Assembly (NCBI GenBank): GCA_964059195.1
Contig: CAXKWD010000003.1
Coordinates: 199,230,174 to 199,294,173 of the forward strand
Length of the DNA stretch: 64,000 bases
Reading direction: 5' to 3'
Origin: Ectobius pallidus
Lineage: Eukaryota; Arthropoda; Insecta; Blattodea; Ectobiidae
Both the position numbers and the translations under genes were made by a program. The notes beneath the pieces were generated by a model, which saw only the letters and a list, made by a program, of their open reading frames with translations, was not told the origin of the DNA and did no database searches. Each line of letters begins with the position of its first letter. The stretch's first letter is position 1. Shown here piece after piece: positions 10,160 through 20,908 of the stretch.

Positions 10160-11486
10160 GGCCGTGTTTCTGAAACGTTAGATATCTATTAGATTGCATT
10201 AATCCATCGATAAGTATTTCTGAAAAGTCAGATGACGGTTATTCATTCAATAAATCACTCGATAAATTATCGGTAGATAGATCACTAGATATCTCACGAA
10301 GTTCCAGATAAACATTCAATATGGCGGACGTGCGATACATTTATGTTGATATATGTTTCGTTATTATGATAGCATTTTATCTTACATGATGTTACTAGCT
10401 TCTTATGGTATTAAAATGAAAAGTAATAATGAAGCTGACATTGGTTATTAATTTGTGTGTGAAATAATTCATAATACTAGAAAAAATTGTATATTATCGG
10501 TTAGATGAACTTTGTTATAGCCTAAGCTATTAATGTATCCATCGTTTATTTGTATTAATTTCATTTTCTGTTGTAATACTTTTAGGAAAACATCGCGAAT
10601 ATTAATTCACATCATATTTTATTGCTGGTAATCTTCAATGCCAGATCGTATAAGGCCTAGATCTATACAGTAGTAAATATTCCCTGAAAGAAATACAGCA
10701 ATCCTTTAAAGAAGTACGATGATATTCAGATTCGGAAAAAATGTAGCTTAAGTATATTAATTTTACTTTCTGATGCAACACTTTATGAAAAAAATATTGC
10801 CTTTTTACAGCACGAATATTAATACATAATCATCTTCTTTCTCGTCATCTTCATCCTGAGGCAATAATTAGGCCTAGAGATATGTAAAGCAAAAATATTT
10901 CCTGAAAGAATTAGATCTTTGACGATATTGAGTTTCGGAAAAGAAGCAGGCTGTGAAAGCAATGACCTATGGATAAATAGGCCATCATATGAAATAAGGA
11001 ACAACTGCAAGCATGCCTTTTTCAGCGTTAAATAGCCCTTCATTAGAATTGGGAAAAAATTGAAGCATTCCTTTCTCAGTGGTAAATCAGCTATAACTTA
11101 ATTAATGGGTTACGTTTTATGCATTACGTTGTCAGATTGTGATGGGTGACATTTTCTCTAATGCACAAGTCTCGAAGTCGAAATTGCCGAAGTTTCTCTC
11201 ACGTTTTACATTCATTTTACCAGAGAAACAGCAGACAGAAAATTCAGCCATTTTAATACAAAAGCTAAAAGCGCTCTCATTGGTTGCTACTCAATCACGG
11301 CCAATTTGATATTACAGTATTCATCGTGTCTCCATCTATTGACAAAGCGCTCAACTCATTTATATGACATTAGCTATTTACCGAGCGATTTCCCTTTCGG
11401 AAATGGGAAGGTGTTTATCGAGTATATAAGATGTATAGAACCATTAGCTGTCTAGAAGATATCTGGAGCTTTTATGCAACCGGGCC
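10160..11486 (-). mobile_element. PIF/Harbinger-like non-autonomous element
   Basis: The left end is GGCCGTGTTTCTGAAACG and the right end reads TTTTATGCAACCGGGCC. The imperfect inverted ends share GGCC..GTT..C..AAA...AGATATC. The flanks are TAA at 10157-10159 and 11487-11489, matching the 3-bp TWA target of PIF/Harbinger. It is 1327 bp with no transposase frame. Two nearly identical relatives lie in tandem and opposite orientation at 29676-32309. Confidence 0.7.
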
Positions 11487-11629
11487 TAAATAAAATAAAA
11501 TACGCTTTAAGTTACTGTATTATATTAAATTAACTATTATATATTGAGTAATTAGTTTTATGTAATAAATTATGGGCTATGGATTGCAAGTTAATGCCCA
11601 GGGTGGGCTATAGTCAAATGACAGTGAGC

Positions 11630-12357
11630 CAGTGGCGACTCCTGGTTTTTTAGTTGTGTAGGATGGTGTGGAGAGAGCGAATTAACCCATTCACTGCTAT
11701 TGACGTACATATGCGTCGCCGTAAAAATTACATAAAGGCTGAGATGTAAATTTAATACAATAATGCTTTATCCTAAAATATGAAAATATTTAACCACCTA
11801 TGAAAACTGTCGTTTACCGAAATCAGCTATTCCGCTATAGCCTAATTTTCATAGTTGATATCAAACTTGATATTACTCCAGGAATACTTATATTGAAATA
11901 TAAACAGCACTGTAAAGTTTAATAATAGCTACGCCTATAATATATACCAAGAAATGAAATAAATAAATATTAATAAAAATATGATCACTCCCCTCTTAGA
12001 AAACAAGCTATCGAACGTGAGGAACACAAAACACATGTGAGGAAGGACTGTAAGACGTCCTCAACTTCCTCCATATGAAACTGGCTTCTCACAACATTTC
12101 CCTTCCCCGCATCCCCCTTCACATGCCCCAGAGATCTAACAACGGCGTGGACTGCGTAACACCAACACTGAGGACATCCTCGCAAATACCAACCTGCTCA
12201 AAACAGAACCGCTAACTTCCTTCCCGAGTGCTCTACAATAACGCTGTTTTGTCATTTTATTGTTTTAATTTTGACAATGAATGCTAGTCAACATATATGT
12301 AGATGAATTATGAAGTGTAGGATGATCCTCACATCCCATATGGAATAATCGCCACTG
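11630..12357. mobile_element. hAT MITE (CAGTGGCGA ends)
   Basis: The ends CAGTGGCGACTCC and GGAATAATCGCCACTG are inverted. The 8-bp duplication CAGTGAGC is perfect at 11622-11629 and 12358-12365. It is 728 bp long. The minus strand has a short open frame (11985-12182), but nothing in it is recognisable. Confidence 0.92.
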
Positions 12358-12476
12358 CAGTGAGCTAAGTGTTCTTTTACTAATATTTACAATTGTATTA
12401 AAATGTGACAGATTATAAGTTAATAAGTTAAAATTAATATACTTAAAACTAATAACATTTTATGAATTATATAAAT

Positions 12477-12680
12477 GCAGTTAGTTCTGTCAGTTCATAG
12501 GACTAAAATAAGTTTGCATGTAGTTAGGCGTGTCTTATTTGCGCTTGATGTAATTGTAATATGCCGCGTAGTTATACAGTTAATTCTGTCAGTCCATAGA
12601 AATAATATAAACTTGCATATCGCTATGTGTGTCTACCTTAAGCTTAAATGCATTTGCAAAATGCTGCGTAATCTCCTTGT
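12477..12680. repeat. 101-bp tandem duplication
   Basis: The blocks 12477-12578 and 12579-12680 align end to end (CAGTTAGTTCTGTCAGTTCA against CAGTTAATTCTGTCAGTCCA, then AAACTTGCAT, GTGTGTC and ATGCYGCGTA). Both copies have diverged. No gene is visible in 12366-12908. Confidence 0.75.
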
Positions 12681-12908
12681 ATGTTAAACAGTTTTTTGCT
12701 CGTTGATGTGCGTGTCTTGAATAGAATTGAACTAAGTTAATAATGTCGGCGTTGTCCAGTTGTATATTCTGAGTGGAAGTAAATCTCGCATTAGCTTTCC
12801 ATCGTCTGCATGAATTCCTGCACTGTTGCGGAGTGTGAAATAACTGAATACGAACTCTCTGTTTTAGATAAAGAAACATATTTGTGTTTATCACATTAGA
12901 TTAGTTAC

Positions 12909-13623
12909 TAAGTGCCAGTATGGTACTTTAAGAGATTGTGTGGGAGACGAAAAATGTCTGTCCGTCTGTCCGTCCGTCTGTCTGTCGGTCCGTGTGTCTG
13001 TACGCGCCATAACTCAAATACGCTTTATCGGATTTTCATGAAACTTGTTATACGCATTTATAATGTCCATGGGAAGACGTCTGTTGATATTGGACCAAAT
13101 CGGTTGGCCGATACAGGAATAATGCCCAATTTAGTGGATTTTTATGGTATTATATAACAAAAGGCCCCATAACTCAAATATGCTTTATCGGATTTTCATG
13201 AAACTTCGTATAAGCATTTATAACATCCATGTCAAGAAGCCTGTTAATTTTGGACCTAATCGGTTGACCGGTACCAGAGAAACAACTAGTTAAAAGTCAC
13301 ATGTGTTTTAATTTTTGTCTACCAGTATAATTTCACAGTTAACACTATTCCTTCACATATGCTTATCAAACAACACCGTCAAACTGACACAGTTGGCCAA
13401 ACGGTAACGTCTTGGACTAGTATTCTGCAGGTCCCCGAATCGAATCCCGGAGTCGGCCGATTTGACATGGATTTTTTTAATTTTATTTTTTATTTTTATG
13501 TAAGTGCGCGATTGTCAAGTAGTTCTGCTGACGCTGGTCGATTTTAATCTGATTAGAAAAACTTATTTTCTTATTATCATAATTGCAATTATAATTGATT
13601 CAATAATAACATACTGGCACTTT
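12909..13623. mobile_element. AGTGCC-type element, intermediate form, inverted (2 monomers plus SINE)
   Basis: It begins AAGTGCCAGTATGGTAC and ends CATACTGGCACTT. In this orientation the CCGTCCGTCTGTCTGTC tract comes first, then two monomers (12995-13135 and 13160-13280), then the SINE head (about 13390-13475, B box GAATCGAATCCC), then the family's left half. The outer sequence AACAGTTTACCTGATTTT (13630-13648) matches the outer flank of the other copies. The true element end may therefore lie about 25 bp outside the AGTGCC word. Confidence 0.72.
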
Positions 13624-13648
13624 CTTATATCAGTTTACCTGATTTTTT

Positions 13649-13996
13649 ATTTACTTCGGCAATGTTCTCTGCTGCCGGTGCGTATTTCACTTGCGTTCCT
13701 GATGTTGACCTGCCTGCAGTCCTTAATTACTCTAAGCTATTTTGTTAATTGTTCGGGTTACAGGTATTTAAATACTTTTCAATTAGAGTTTATTTCATTC
13801 TAAGGCATTCTCAGGCATTCCCTTAGCCAGAGGGGTCGAGATATGAACTCAAAAATTAATTTTTCCATCATGCTCTTAAGAAAGCCATTTCTTAAATCAG
13901 TCCATTAGCATTCCAAGTATAGAGTATATGAAAGTTGCAAAGAACTTCTTACATGAGAAAAGCGTTAAAAAGTTTCTTTATTTCAAAGAAATATAC
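13649..13996. other. unassigned intergenic stretch
   Basis: Nothing recognisable was found between the AGTGCC element and the LTR-like block. Confidence 0.4.
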
Positions 13997-14010
13997 TGTC
14001 ACAATGCCAC

Positions 14011-14251
14011 GAAGCTTCGAGAAATCGACAATCTTTCAAGAAAGACCGCGGCCCCCTATTGGGCGAACTGGAGCCCAGTGCCGGTGGGTGTGGCTTAGTG
14101 GAGACACGTCGCAATGAGTGGACTATGCACTCTGGAGGGGAGGAGATTCGCGCTAAGGGGTGTGACTGGGCGTCACCATAAACTTCCAGATTATGCGCGG
14201 ATGGAAACTTCGCGAGGCTTAGCTCCAGAACATTCGACAGCCCTATATAAA
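14011..14251 (+). promoter_or_regulatory. heat-shock-type promoter: four HSE-like sites and a TATA box
   Basis: A perfect three-unit heat-shock element GAAgcTTCgaGAA lies at 14011-14023. Two-unit sites are TTCaaGAA (14035-14042), GAAacTTC (14204-14211) and GAAcaTTC (14228-14235). A TATA box, TATATAAA, follows at 14244-14251, 9 bp after the last site. An inverted CCAAT (CTATTGG) is at about 14055. This spacing is typical of animal hsp promoters. Activity is inferred. Confidence 0.6.
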
Positions 14252-14339
14252 CCACAGGAGCGAGCCGGAGAACCAGTGTGTGCGTGAACTGAAGGATGTG
14301 TGAACTGAAGAAGAAGTGTGAATTGTTGAACCGAGGAAC

Positions 14340-14450
14340 TAGTGAGCTGAGAAACTAGTGAATGGAGGAAAAAGTGAGCTGAGAAACTAGTGAATGGAGG
14401 AACAAGTGAACTGAGGAACTGGTGAACTGAACTGAACTGAGACAGTGCCG
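14340..14450. repeat. short tandem repeats in the LTR-like leader
   Basis: Two to three copies of a roughly 38-bp word (GTGAGCTGAGAAACTAGTGA followed by ATGGAGGAA) end in CTGAACTGAACTGAACTG. Confidence 0.8.
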
Positions 14451-14649
14451 TTCCGGTGAACTCAGCGCGACGGGTGGATCCTGCAGCAATGAGCCAGCGA
14501 GGACTATGGAGTTGTGGAGTGTGAGAACTGAGACAGTGCTGTGACTTGTGAGCAATTTGAGAAACGTGCCAATGGTGCGAATATTTGCACATGGATTTGA
14601 TTTGTTATATACCTATATGAAGTAATACTACTGTTATTAATACTATTGA

Positions 14650-15061
14650 TATTTCTTCTAATGTATAGGAAATTTGCTATAGGCCTACACTTTATTTGTC
14701 AAGTTTCCCTATAAATAATATTCACATACTGTTAGAAGAACTTAAAGACAATATCACATAGGCCTATCACAAGAGAAATTAACTCTATCTCGGAAGCTGA
14801 ACGTATGCGCGTGAAAGAAAATTTCCTATAAAGGTGCCAGTATTGTGTGGATGCATGAGGAAAACATTTCCAACATCTCTTGTGATGAGGTACGTGGTTA
14901 TTTTCATTGTAATTTTAAATGTAAATGTGAGAACCTGAATCATTACACCGATCGCGGCCTTACTTGCGTAGATATTTCACCCGAACGCTCGGGAGTTGGA
15001 GCTGTGCCCGCTGCGACGCAGAAACCCGCGTCATTGGTCAACTCTTGCGTGGAACTCACTG
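14650..15061 (+). pseudogene. Tc1/mariner-type transposase C-terminus and 3' TIR (copy 3)
   Basis: The decayed frame reads LEELKDNIT (14725 onward), an 8-bp interruption, REINSISEAERMRVKENFL, a stop, RCQYCVDA, a stop, then GKHFQHLL and stop. The TIR ends GGAACTCACTG at 15061, followed by TA. Upstream, 14653-14725 holds the same hairpin loop as copy 2 but in the opposite direction. Two in-frame stops make it a dead copy. The HFxHLL tail is shared with copies 1 and 2. Confidence 0.7.
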
Positions 15062-15065
15062 TATA

Positions 15066-15685
15066 ACGGTGGACGTATCTAATACTTCCTATATAATTTA
15101 ATGCAAACTTTATAATGGTTGTCATGTAATATCTTGCTAAAAATTTCAGTTGTGTAGTTTGGATGGGTAAATATTTTTAGACATGACAAGTCTTTAGTAG
15201 TCTATGAATAAAGTCACGTTAAATCTTGTCATACATCAACAAATGTTTTATTATAACCTATATATCAATATAAATTACTGTGATACCTAGTGATATAACA
15301 ATCATAATGATTGCTACAAAATAAGCCTAGGAGGAGAATTATGTGCCCATGGTCGTGGGTTCTATCCCGTTCCAGGTCGATGGCATAAATGAAACAGACC
15401 TTTGTCTCTATAGATTTACAGGCTCCCTCTACTGAGGGAGAAAATTCCGGCTCACCGGCGAAGATTACATGGCTGTCATTAAATACCTTCAAATTAAACG
15501 AGTTGGTGTGTGGTATAAAAATACTTCCCTTGTTCAGTGAAAGAGTACATACTAGATACATTACCTTATGGCAATTTAGTAACTAATATAGGCCTAATTC
15601 TAATTAGTACTGTATAGATTTTTTCCTGCAAGTAGTTTATAAATAGTTATAACTTATGCCTACCGTATTTTAATCCCTCCCTCCC
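15066..15685. other. intergenic stretch with a possible degenerate SINE
   Basis: GTCGTGGGTTCTATCCCG at about 15352-15370 resembles a B box and is followed by AATGAAACAGACCTTTGTC and CCCTCTACTGAGGGAGAAAA. It may be an old tRNA-derived SINE. The rest is unassigned. Confidence 0.35.
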
Positions 15686-15862
15686 TCTCTTCCCTCTGTC
15701 GTAGTTTTACTTCTCCCTTTTAGGATTTAAGCGACCCAAGCCGCCCGGGCCTTACAGGGCCGCGACCTGTCGGGAGAGGGATTATCTTTGAATCACATAC
15801 ATACTTTCTTGACCAGACAAGGGCATGGATGGCCTCCCCCGATGAGTGATCAGCCCATCAAT
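15686..15862 (+). repeat. dispersed repeat, GCGACCTGTCGGGA family (copy 1)
   Basis: It matches 44640-44830 (TTAAGCGACCCA, CCCGGGCCTTA, GCGCGACCTGTCGGGA, CTTGACCAGACAAGG and GATGAGTGATCAG) and, on the minus strand, 26400-26600. The unit is probably a SINE-like element or the end of a larger element. Its family is unknown. Confidence 0.65.
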
Positions 15863-15884
15863 TCACGCATAGGTTGATTTGCAG

Positions 15885-16141
15885 TGTGCGATGAAGTGTT
15901 CGTGCACTTTAAAGAAGACATCGCCCCATACTATCGTCTATCTACAAAAGAATATAAAAGCATTGTTCCGAAAATGTGCACAGACACCGACGCCGACAAA
16001 GAACAGGTGCTCATGTACTCGTGTGGATTTCACCAGTGTTGCCGCTATCATTCACAATCCTCAAGTGAAGTGAGCGTGCTGTGGTTTGTATTTGACAACA
16101 TTGTAGCTTACTGGACTTCAGACAAGTGTGAAGATCCCTAA
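15885..16141 (+). CDS. exon-like open frame, unidentified protein C-terminus
   Basis: An open frame of 85 codons begins directly after a good 3' splice-site-like sequence (TTGATTTGCAG ending at 15884) and ends at TAA (16139-16141). The in-frame stop just upstream (15875-15877) lies before the acceptor, as expected for a real exon. The peptide is acidic and Cys/Tyr-rich: CDEVFVHFKEDIAPYYRLST near the start, CGFHQCCRYHS in the middle and VLWFVFDNIVAYW near the end. I do not recognise it. Third positions look balanced and C/G-enriched compared with the AT-rich surroundings, which favours coding. It could be the terminal exon of a host gene whose other exons lie outside the window, or a captured fragment. 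Confidence 0.35.
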
Positions 16142-16291
16142 TTACCTTTATATCCACTGAGTGACAGGCCGAAGGGGATTAGGGTGGCAGCAGGTAGAGG
16201 CAGTTCTTGGAAAAAAAATATTTAAGAAGTGGCACCCACAATAGCTAAATCTGCTGCAACCAGCCATTCAGCCTTTTACCATCCGTTAATT

Positions 16292-16554
16292 CTAGAGTGA
16301 TAGGGAAAAAAACGAATAAGTCAAAATACCAGGGTTTTAGGCGAGAAGAAAAAACAATTTATTTCCGCAGCATTGTTATAATATTTAGTTCAGTTCGCCA
16401 GATATTTTTACACAGTATTTTATGTAGGCCTAATGTAAAAGTACCTGGGTGGGCTAATCTAAAAAGCCTAACAATGCTATGGAAATAAATTGTTTTTGTC
16501 TTTCCTGAAACTTTGATATTTTGACTTATTTGCTTTTTCCCTATCACTCTAGAA
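16292..16554. mobile_element. palindromic MITE with about 105-bp inverted arms
   Basis: The ends are CTAGAGTGATAGGGAAAAA and TTTTTCCCTATCACTCTAG. The arms pair over about 105 bp each, through AATAAGTCAAAATA and AACAATTTATTTCC. AATT flanks both sides (16288-16291 and 16555-16558) and may be the target duplication or part of the palindrome. The short open frames on both strands are shadows of the two arms. Confidence 0.85.
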
Positions 16555-18393
16555 TTGTGGAAAGAAATTTCTTAAAATTGTATTTCTGTAAATTACTGCT
16601 TTAACAGTTGTGTTACAAATATCGGTCCGCGCACAACTATCCTTTACAAGCAACAATTGTCATGAACAGGTGTACGCGGCAGGCGGCAGACACCGAAACT
16701 GTTTCCCAGTCCACCAGGCGGATCAAGCGATCTCTAGACGCACTGGATATGCAACCCTGCACTCATATTATTTTCAGCGTATTGGATCGTCTTTGAGATC
16801 TAACTTCTTTGCCTCGCATATTTTCTTGCCTATGCGCATTTCCCAGTTGGCATTCGAGGTTTGCTGCGTGGTGCGGGTGACTGCCGTAGGGAGAAAGCGA
16901 AACATTAGTTTGTGTGTGGTATTGCTCTACTGTGTTCGTCTTGAAGGGATGGAGGCTTGTAACACCCACTTAACTCGGTGAGTGTCTGTGTCAGTAAAGT
17001 ATTAAATAATAGTTCTGGTTCAAAACTTCATTTCCATGCAGTTTTAGGACATGCTAATGCTAATCTTCGTTCTTCAAACGTGATTCAAGGAAGAAGCAAG
17101 CTCCTATGCGTCTTCAGAGCTTGACGTAATCTTGTCACTGCGGCTTATATTTGAATGTTCAGCCCAGGCTACATGATTCTCTTTGAAATATTACACAGAC
17201 CAACAGCCATTTTGGTGCCTTAGAATTTATACCTATTCTTGGGTACGGTATATTTAGGTAGCTGATGCCAAATGTGTCATTGGTTTTGTCCTATCAGCTT
17301 TATTTTGTGAGATATGGTATTACCATTATGCATATTATCCCATTTTACGTTCGATATAAATAAAAAACGGTGCCTATTTGTAGCTTCTCATGTGAAGAAA
17401 AAAGCAACACACTAACATTACATTAAAAATTACAATAACAATATAACATGGGGTCTTTCAAAGAATTGATATTACGCGTATTACATACTGTACGGTCAAT
17501 TGAGCTTATGAGCTGTCAATTTGAGGGCCAAAAATAATCCAGCTTTTAGTTTGTCTGTACTTCGTACAGTTTTCGTCCTACGGGTCCAAAGTATGGTCAA
17601 GAACCTTCACTAGCTATATTATCAAGCAAGATTTTGTTTCGCTAGAGTAAGAGTGCACGAATAAAATCCCCCCCCCTCGACAAAAGTAGAGCTGGTAGGG
17701 AAAAACTGTTGACGTATTTGGAATAAGCACACTAATCATAGCCAAAATCCGGTAAAATATCTGAGGCACCAAACAAAAAGTTCTCTTTTGTTGGACTGTG
17801 TTGTTAAATATCGTGTAGTTATAATATTCGACTTTATAAGCTTTCAATTTGTTGCCGGATTATTATTCCGCTCTTAAGTGAAACATAACCTAACCATTCT
17901 GTGCATTGGAATTCTTACCTTTCAATATTTGAGTTGGGGTAGTTGCATGTTCTGCTTTATAATTTGATATTTGAACTCGCTCTACTGTAGTTTAATGAAT
18001 TCAGGTAATCATATGATTTCAGCGGAGCAAGCATAATATACCGTGTAACTTTGGATGCGTCCCTTAAGGTTGTGACTATTTCTGTGATCTACTTCTGGAC
18101 GCGGAAACCTGTATTTGTGTCTTGTATCACTTTTCCTGTAATTATTGCTTCCCAAGTGATTTCACTTTAATCACTTACCACTCTCTGTGATGAAGAACTT
18201 ATGTAGGCCTAGTATTAACCAAATAATAAATCAGTGTAGTTGATAGTGATTTAATAATATTAACAGTATTAAACGCACAATATATCAGCTTGTAAGTTAT
18301 TATTATATTTGTTAAATGAATAATTACTTTGGCATGTTAGGGCATGTAATAAATCAAGCCATCTCTCCAGGGAGCTTCAAATGATTTAATAAT
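16555..18393. other. long unassigned stretch
   Basis: No protein family or TE end was recognised. An open frame of about 123 codons (16610-16981, plus strand) ends near a GTGAGT donor-like site (about 16979), but its start is not convincing. The segment 17800-18010 has a diverged direct duplicate at 19765-19950 (GTGTAGTTATAATATTCG; TTTGAACTCGCTCTACTGTA). Confidence 0.4.
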
Positions 18394-18590
18394 ATGAACA
18401 TGGTAAAATCGCATTGTAGGGGGGCCCATTTTGAAAACCAACTTTCTTCTCATAAAACACATAATATCACATGTATTTTGTTATAGACAGCCAGGGCCGT
18501 GGAAAGAAAGCAAGGGCCCCCGTCAAATATTAAATTCACTACCCAATTCGCCCGTAATAATGTATGCAACAAAAAGATTACATAATTATT

Positions 18591-18790
18591 AAGTGCCAGA
18601 ATGATACCGGTACTTTATGAAATTGTCTGATAGACAGGACTGTCTGACTGACTGTCTGCCTGTCCGTGTGTCTGTAAGCGCCATAACTCAAATACGCTTT
18701 ATCGGATTTTCATAAAAACTTGGTATACCATTTATAGTGCCCATGGAACGAAGCCAATTGATTTTGGGCCAAATCGGGCACGAAACGGAA
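18591..18790 (+). mobile_element. AGTGCC-type fragment
   Basis: It starts AAGTGCCAGAATGATACC, continues through a CTGTCTGACTGACTGTCTG tract, and carries one monomer with CAAATACGCTTTATCGGATT. It is truncated before the left half. Confidence 0.75.
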
Positions 18791-19399
18791 AAATACACAA
18801 AAATGTTCTAATTAGGAACAATTTTATATGTATGTATCAGTTTAATCTTTCGAAAATTATGATTTCAAATGCCGAACGTTAGTGAGGCCTACTGTTGAGT
18901 CCAAAAGGATTTGTGCTTCTACCTTTCAAAAATAGCAATTTTTCATCAAGATCAATCCATTTCAGATTAACTGATAATTCCGTTATACGACAGGACAATG
19001 CAGATAAAATAAACACATAAGACATGACTTAAGATGTTTATTGACTTATAAGTTATAACCAATTTTATTTCAGAGTAAATGTAGAAAGTAAAAAATAAAA
19101 CCTGGTCGGCCGGGCCCCCTTTGGGCCCGGGCCCCGGGGCTCTAGCCCCGGCTGCCCCTCCCTCTCGTCGGGCCTGTAGACAGCCCGCCCTAAACGCCAC
19201 ACTTTCTTTCATAACATAATCTAGCGAAAAGTAGCGTGAATTTCGCCATATTTTTTTATCTCCGTATGATGAAGAAACTCGTGATTGGACGATAGAGGTG
19301 TGACGTTACAACAGCAGAATACGTAGAATTCTGGGAAACAGGTTCACTAACACAACGAACCTCGCGGGAGATACGATATGTTACATTTACGAAACGGGA

Positions 19400-19590
19400 G
19401 AATTCACAATGCCCTACTAAATTAATATCACTCATCATAACCTAACAGAACATGTCACTAATACTAATATCACCGTTCCTAACCTAACTGCCACTAAACT
19501 CGAATTTAGAGAGAATTCAGAATACCCTACTAAATTAATATCACTGTTCATAACCTAACAGAACCTGTCACTAATGATATCTGATAAGCT
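19400..19590. repeat. short degenerate tandem repeat (AATATCACYRTTCMTAACCTAAC)
   Basis: The words CTAAATTAATATCAC, CATAACCTAACAGAAC and TGTCACTAATACTAATATCA recur about every 40-110 bp. A related run is at 26055-26210. Confidence 0.6.
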
Positions 19591-19714
19591 ATGTACAAGA
19601 AGCGTCATGCTGGTCAACCTTCCTCACTGAGAAACAAAAATATCACCCGTTCGTGGAAACCTGCGCACATCACGAGATGGGCCCCCCTACATTGCGACTT
19701 TGCCATGAACATAA

Positions 19715-20551
19715 TTAAGCTTACATATTAAATTGTGAAGGTATTATTGTGCTTCGTTAAATGAAATTTTATTAAATACCGTGTAGTTAAAACATTCGTC
19801 TACTTGAGCTTTCAATTTATTGCCTGATTATTAGTCCGCTCTTCCATACTAATCATAACCTAACCAGGATTCTTACCTATTAGTATATGAGTTAGGGTAG
19901 TTAAAATTTTATATTTGAACTTGCTCTACTACAATTCAATGCATTCAGATCATGAATATGTTCTTGCCATATACTTGTTCATAAGTACGGTATATAAGCG
20001 TTCCACTGTTCTATTTTAAGGGTGATTACTGGTAGTTAATTTCGATTACATTATTGCTACTCTCGTTTGGGGTAAGGTCTACCTTTGAATTTGAGTAGGC
20101 CCTATTCAGGTCATGAATATTGTTAAAATATATGAAATATCATGGGCGTACAGTGAAATTTTGTTCGGGAGGAGTTCTGTCTTCTCAGATCCATATCCTA
20201 GCCCACATTGTAACTTAATAGTTTTAAAAAATAACTAAACAGTTTGTGATCATTAATACACTGTCATAAATTAATATGCAACACAGACTTAGAAACTGTT
20301 TGTCTTGAGGTTTTTCATTTAAGCTAAAGTCTAAATAAAAATTTTCTTTTGACAAAAATTATCAGATAAATGATAGATTTATGTCGCGCACCAGCCAAGC
20401 TCAGCCGTTTTGTTAGGTTAGGAACGTTTATGTTAGTTTAGGAGCAAAATACTGAATAGCGCGAGGTTTATTATGTCTCACATTGAATCTCTTCTGCGAC
20501 GAAACCTAAACCCCACCTACCCAGGCAGGTCCGATTAGAGAGTTGGTGGTA
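19715..20551. other. stretch with diverged duplicate of 17.8-18.0 kb
   Basis: 19765-19950 is the second copy of the 17800-18010 segment. The remainder is unassigned. Confidence 0.45.
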
Positions 20552-20906
20552 GAGTATAATTACTTCCACAAAGTCTCTGGGTTTTTACGTATATACCTTA
20601 GGAGCGAGTGTCACCGTTCCTAGAGTTCCTACCTAGGGGAGGTAGCTGCACCCTGATTGGCTCAACTCTTCCATCCCACTCCACGTGTTGTCTGTCTCTT
20701 ACTCGACGCGGCATTATCCCTTTACTCAACTATTATAGTATTTTCTACGACTGCCAACGTGCTGCATGATGTTCACTCTGTGCTCAACAGTAGGTCACTG
20801 ATCTTACGCGCAGCGAATCCGCGCACGCTGGTAACGAGACGTAACGAGAAGCTCGCTGGCTGGATTAGTCTTCAAGGCCAGAGACTTTGTGGAAGTAATC
20901 CTACTC
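20552..20906. mobile_element. TA-flanked MITE, GAGTAGGATTACTTCC family (copy 1)
   Basis: The inverted ends are GAGTATAATTACTTCCACAA (left) and TTGTGGAAGTAATCCTACTC (right), each continuing through AGTCTCTGG, and are flanked by TA on both sides. The 355-bp length matches copy 2 at 36061-36417. TA target and about 29-bp TIRs suggest a Tc1/mariner-type MITE. No coding sequence. Confidence 0.88.
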
Positions 20907-20908
20907 TA

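Larger units (their letters stand above)
13997..14607 (+). mobile_element. LTR-like block (candidate solo LTR)
   Basis: It begins TGTCACAATGCC and ends GATTTGATTTGTTA. A 5-bp direct repeat TATAC flanks it (13992-13996 and 14608-14612). It is GC-richer than its surroundings, has a TATA box and upstream activator-like sites, and is followed by a leader with short internal repeats (GTGAGCTGAGAAACTAGTGA at about 14340-14440). This organisation fits a solo LTR of a retrotransposon. No second copy, polypurine tract or primer-binding site is in the window, so it could also be an isolated cellular promoter. Confidence 0.5.
18394..19714. mobile_element. possible TIR element (GGGGGGCCC ends)
   Basis: Inverted repeats of about 37 bp are seen at 18394-18430 (AACATGGTAAAATCGCATTG then TAGGGGGGCCCAT) and 19677-19714 (ATGGGCCCCCCTACATTGCG). 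No target duplication was found. The interior includes an AGTGCC fragment and a GC-rich block at 19105-19200 (GGGCCCGGGCCCCGGGGC), so it may be a composite. Confidence 0.45.

Noticed and set aside
14191..14592. 133-codon minus-strand frame
   Set aside because: It is the complement of the repetitive LTR-like leader; its His/Ser/Pro composition follows from the short repeats.
16297..16547. Two similar peptides on opposite strands
   Set aside because: They are the two arms of a palindromic MITE, not genes.
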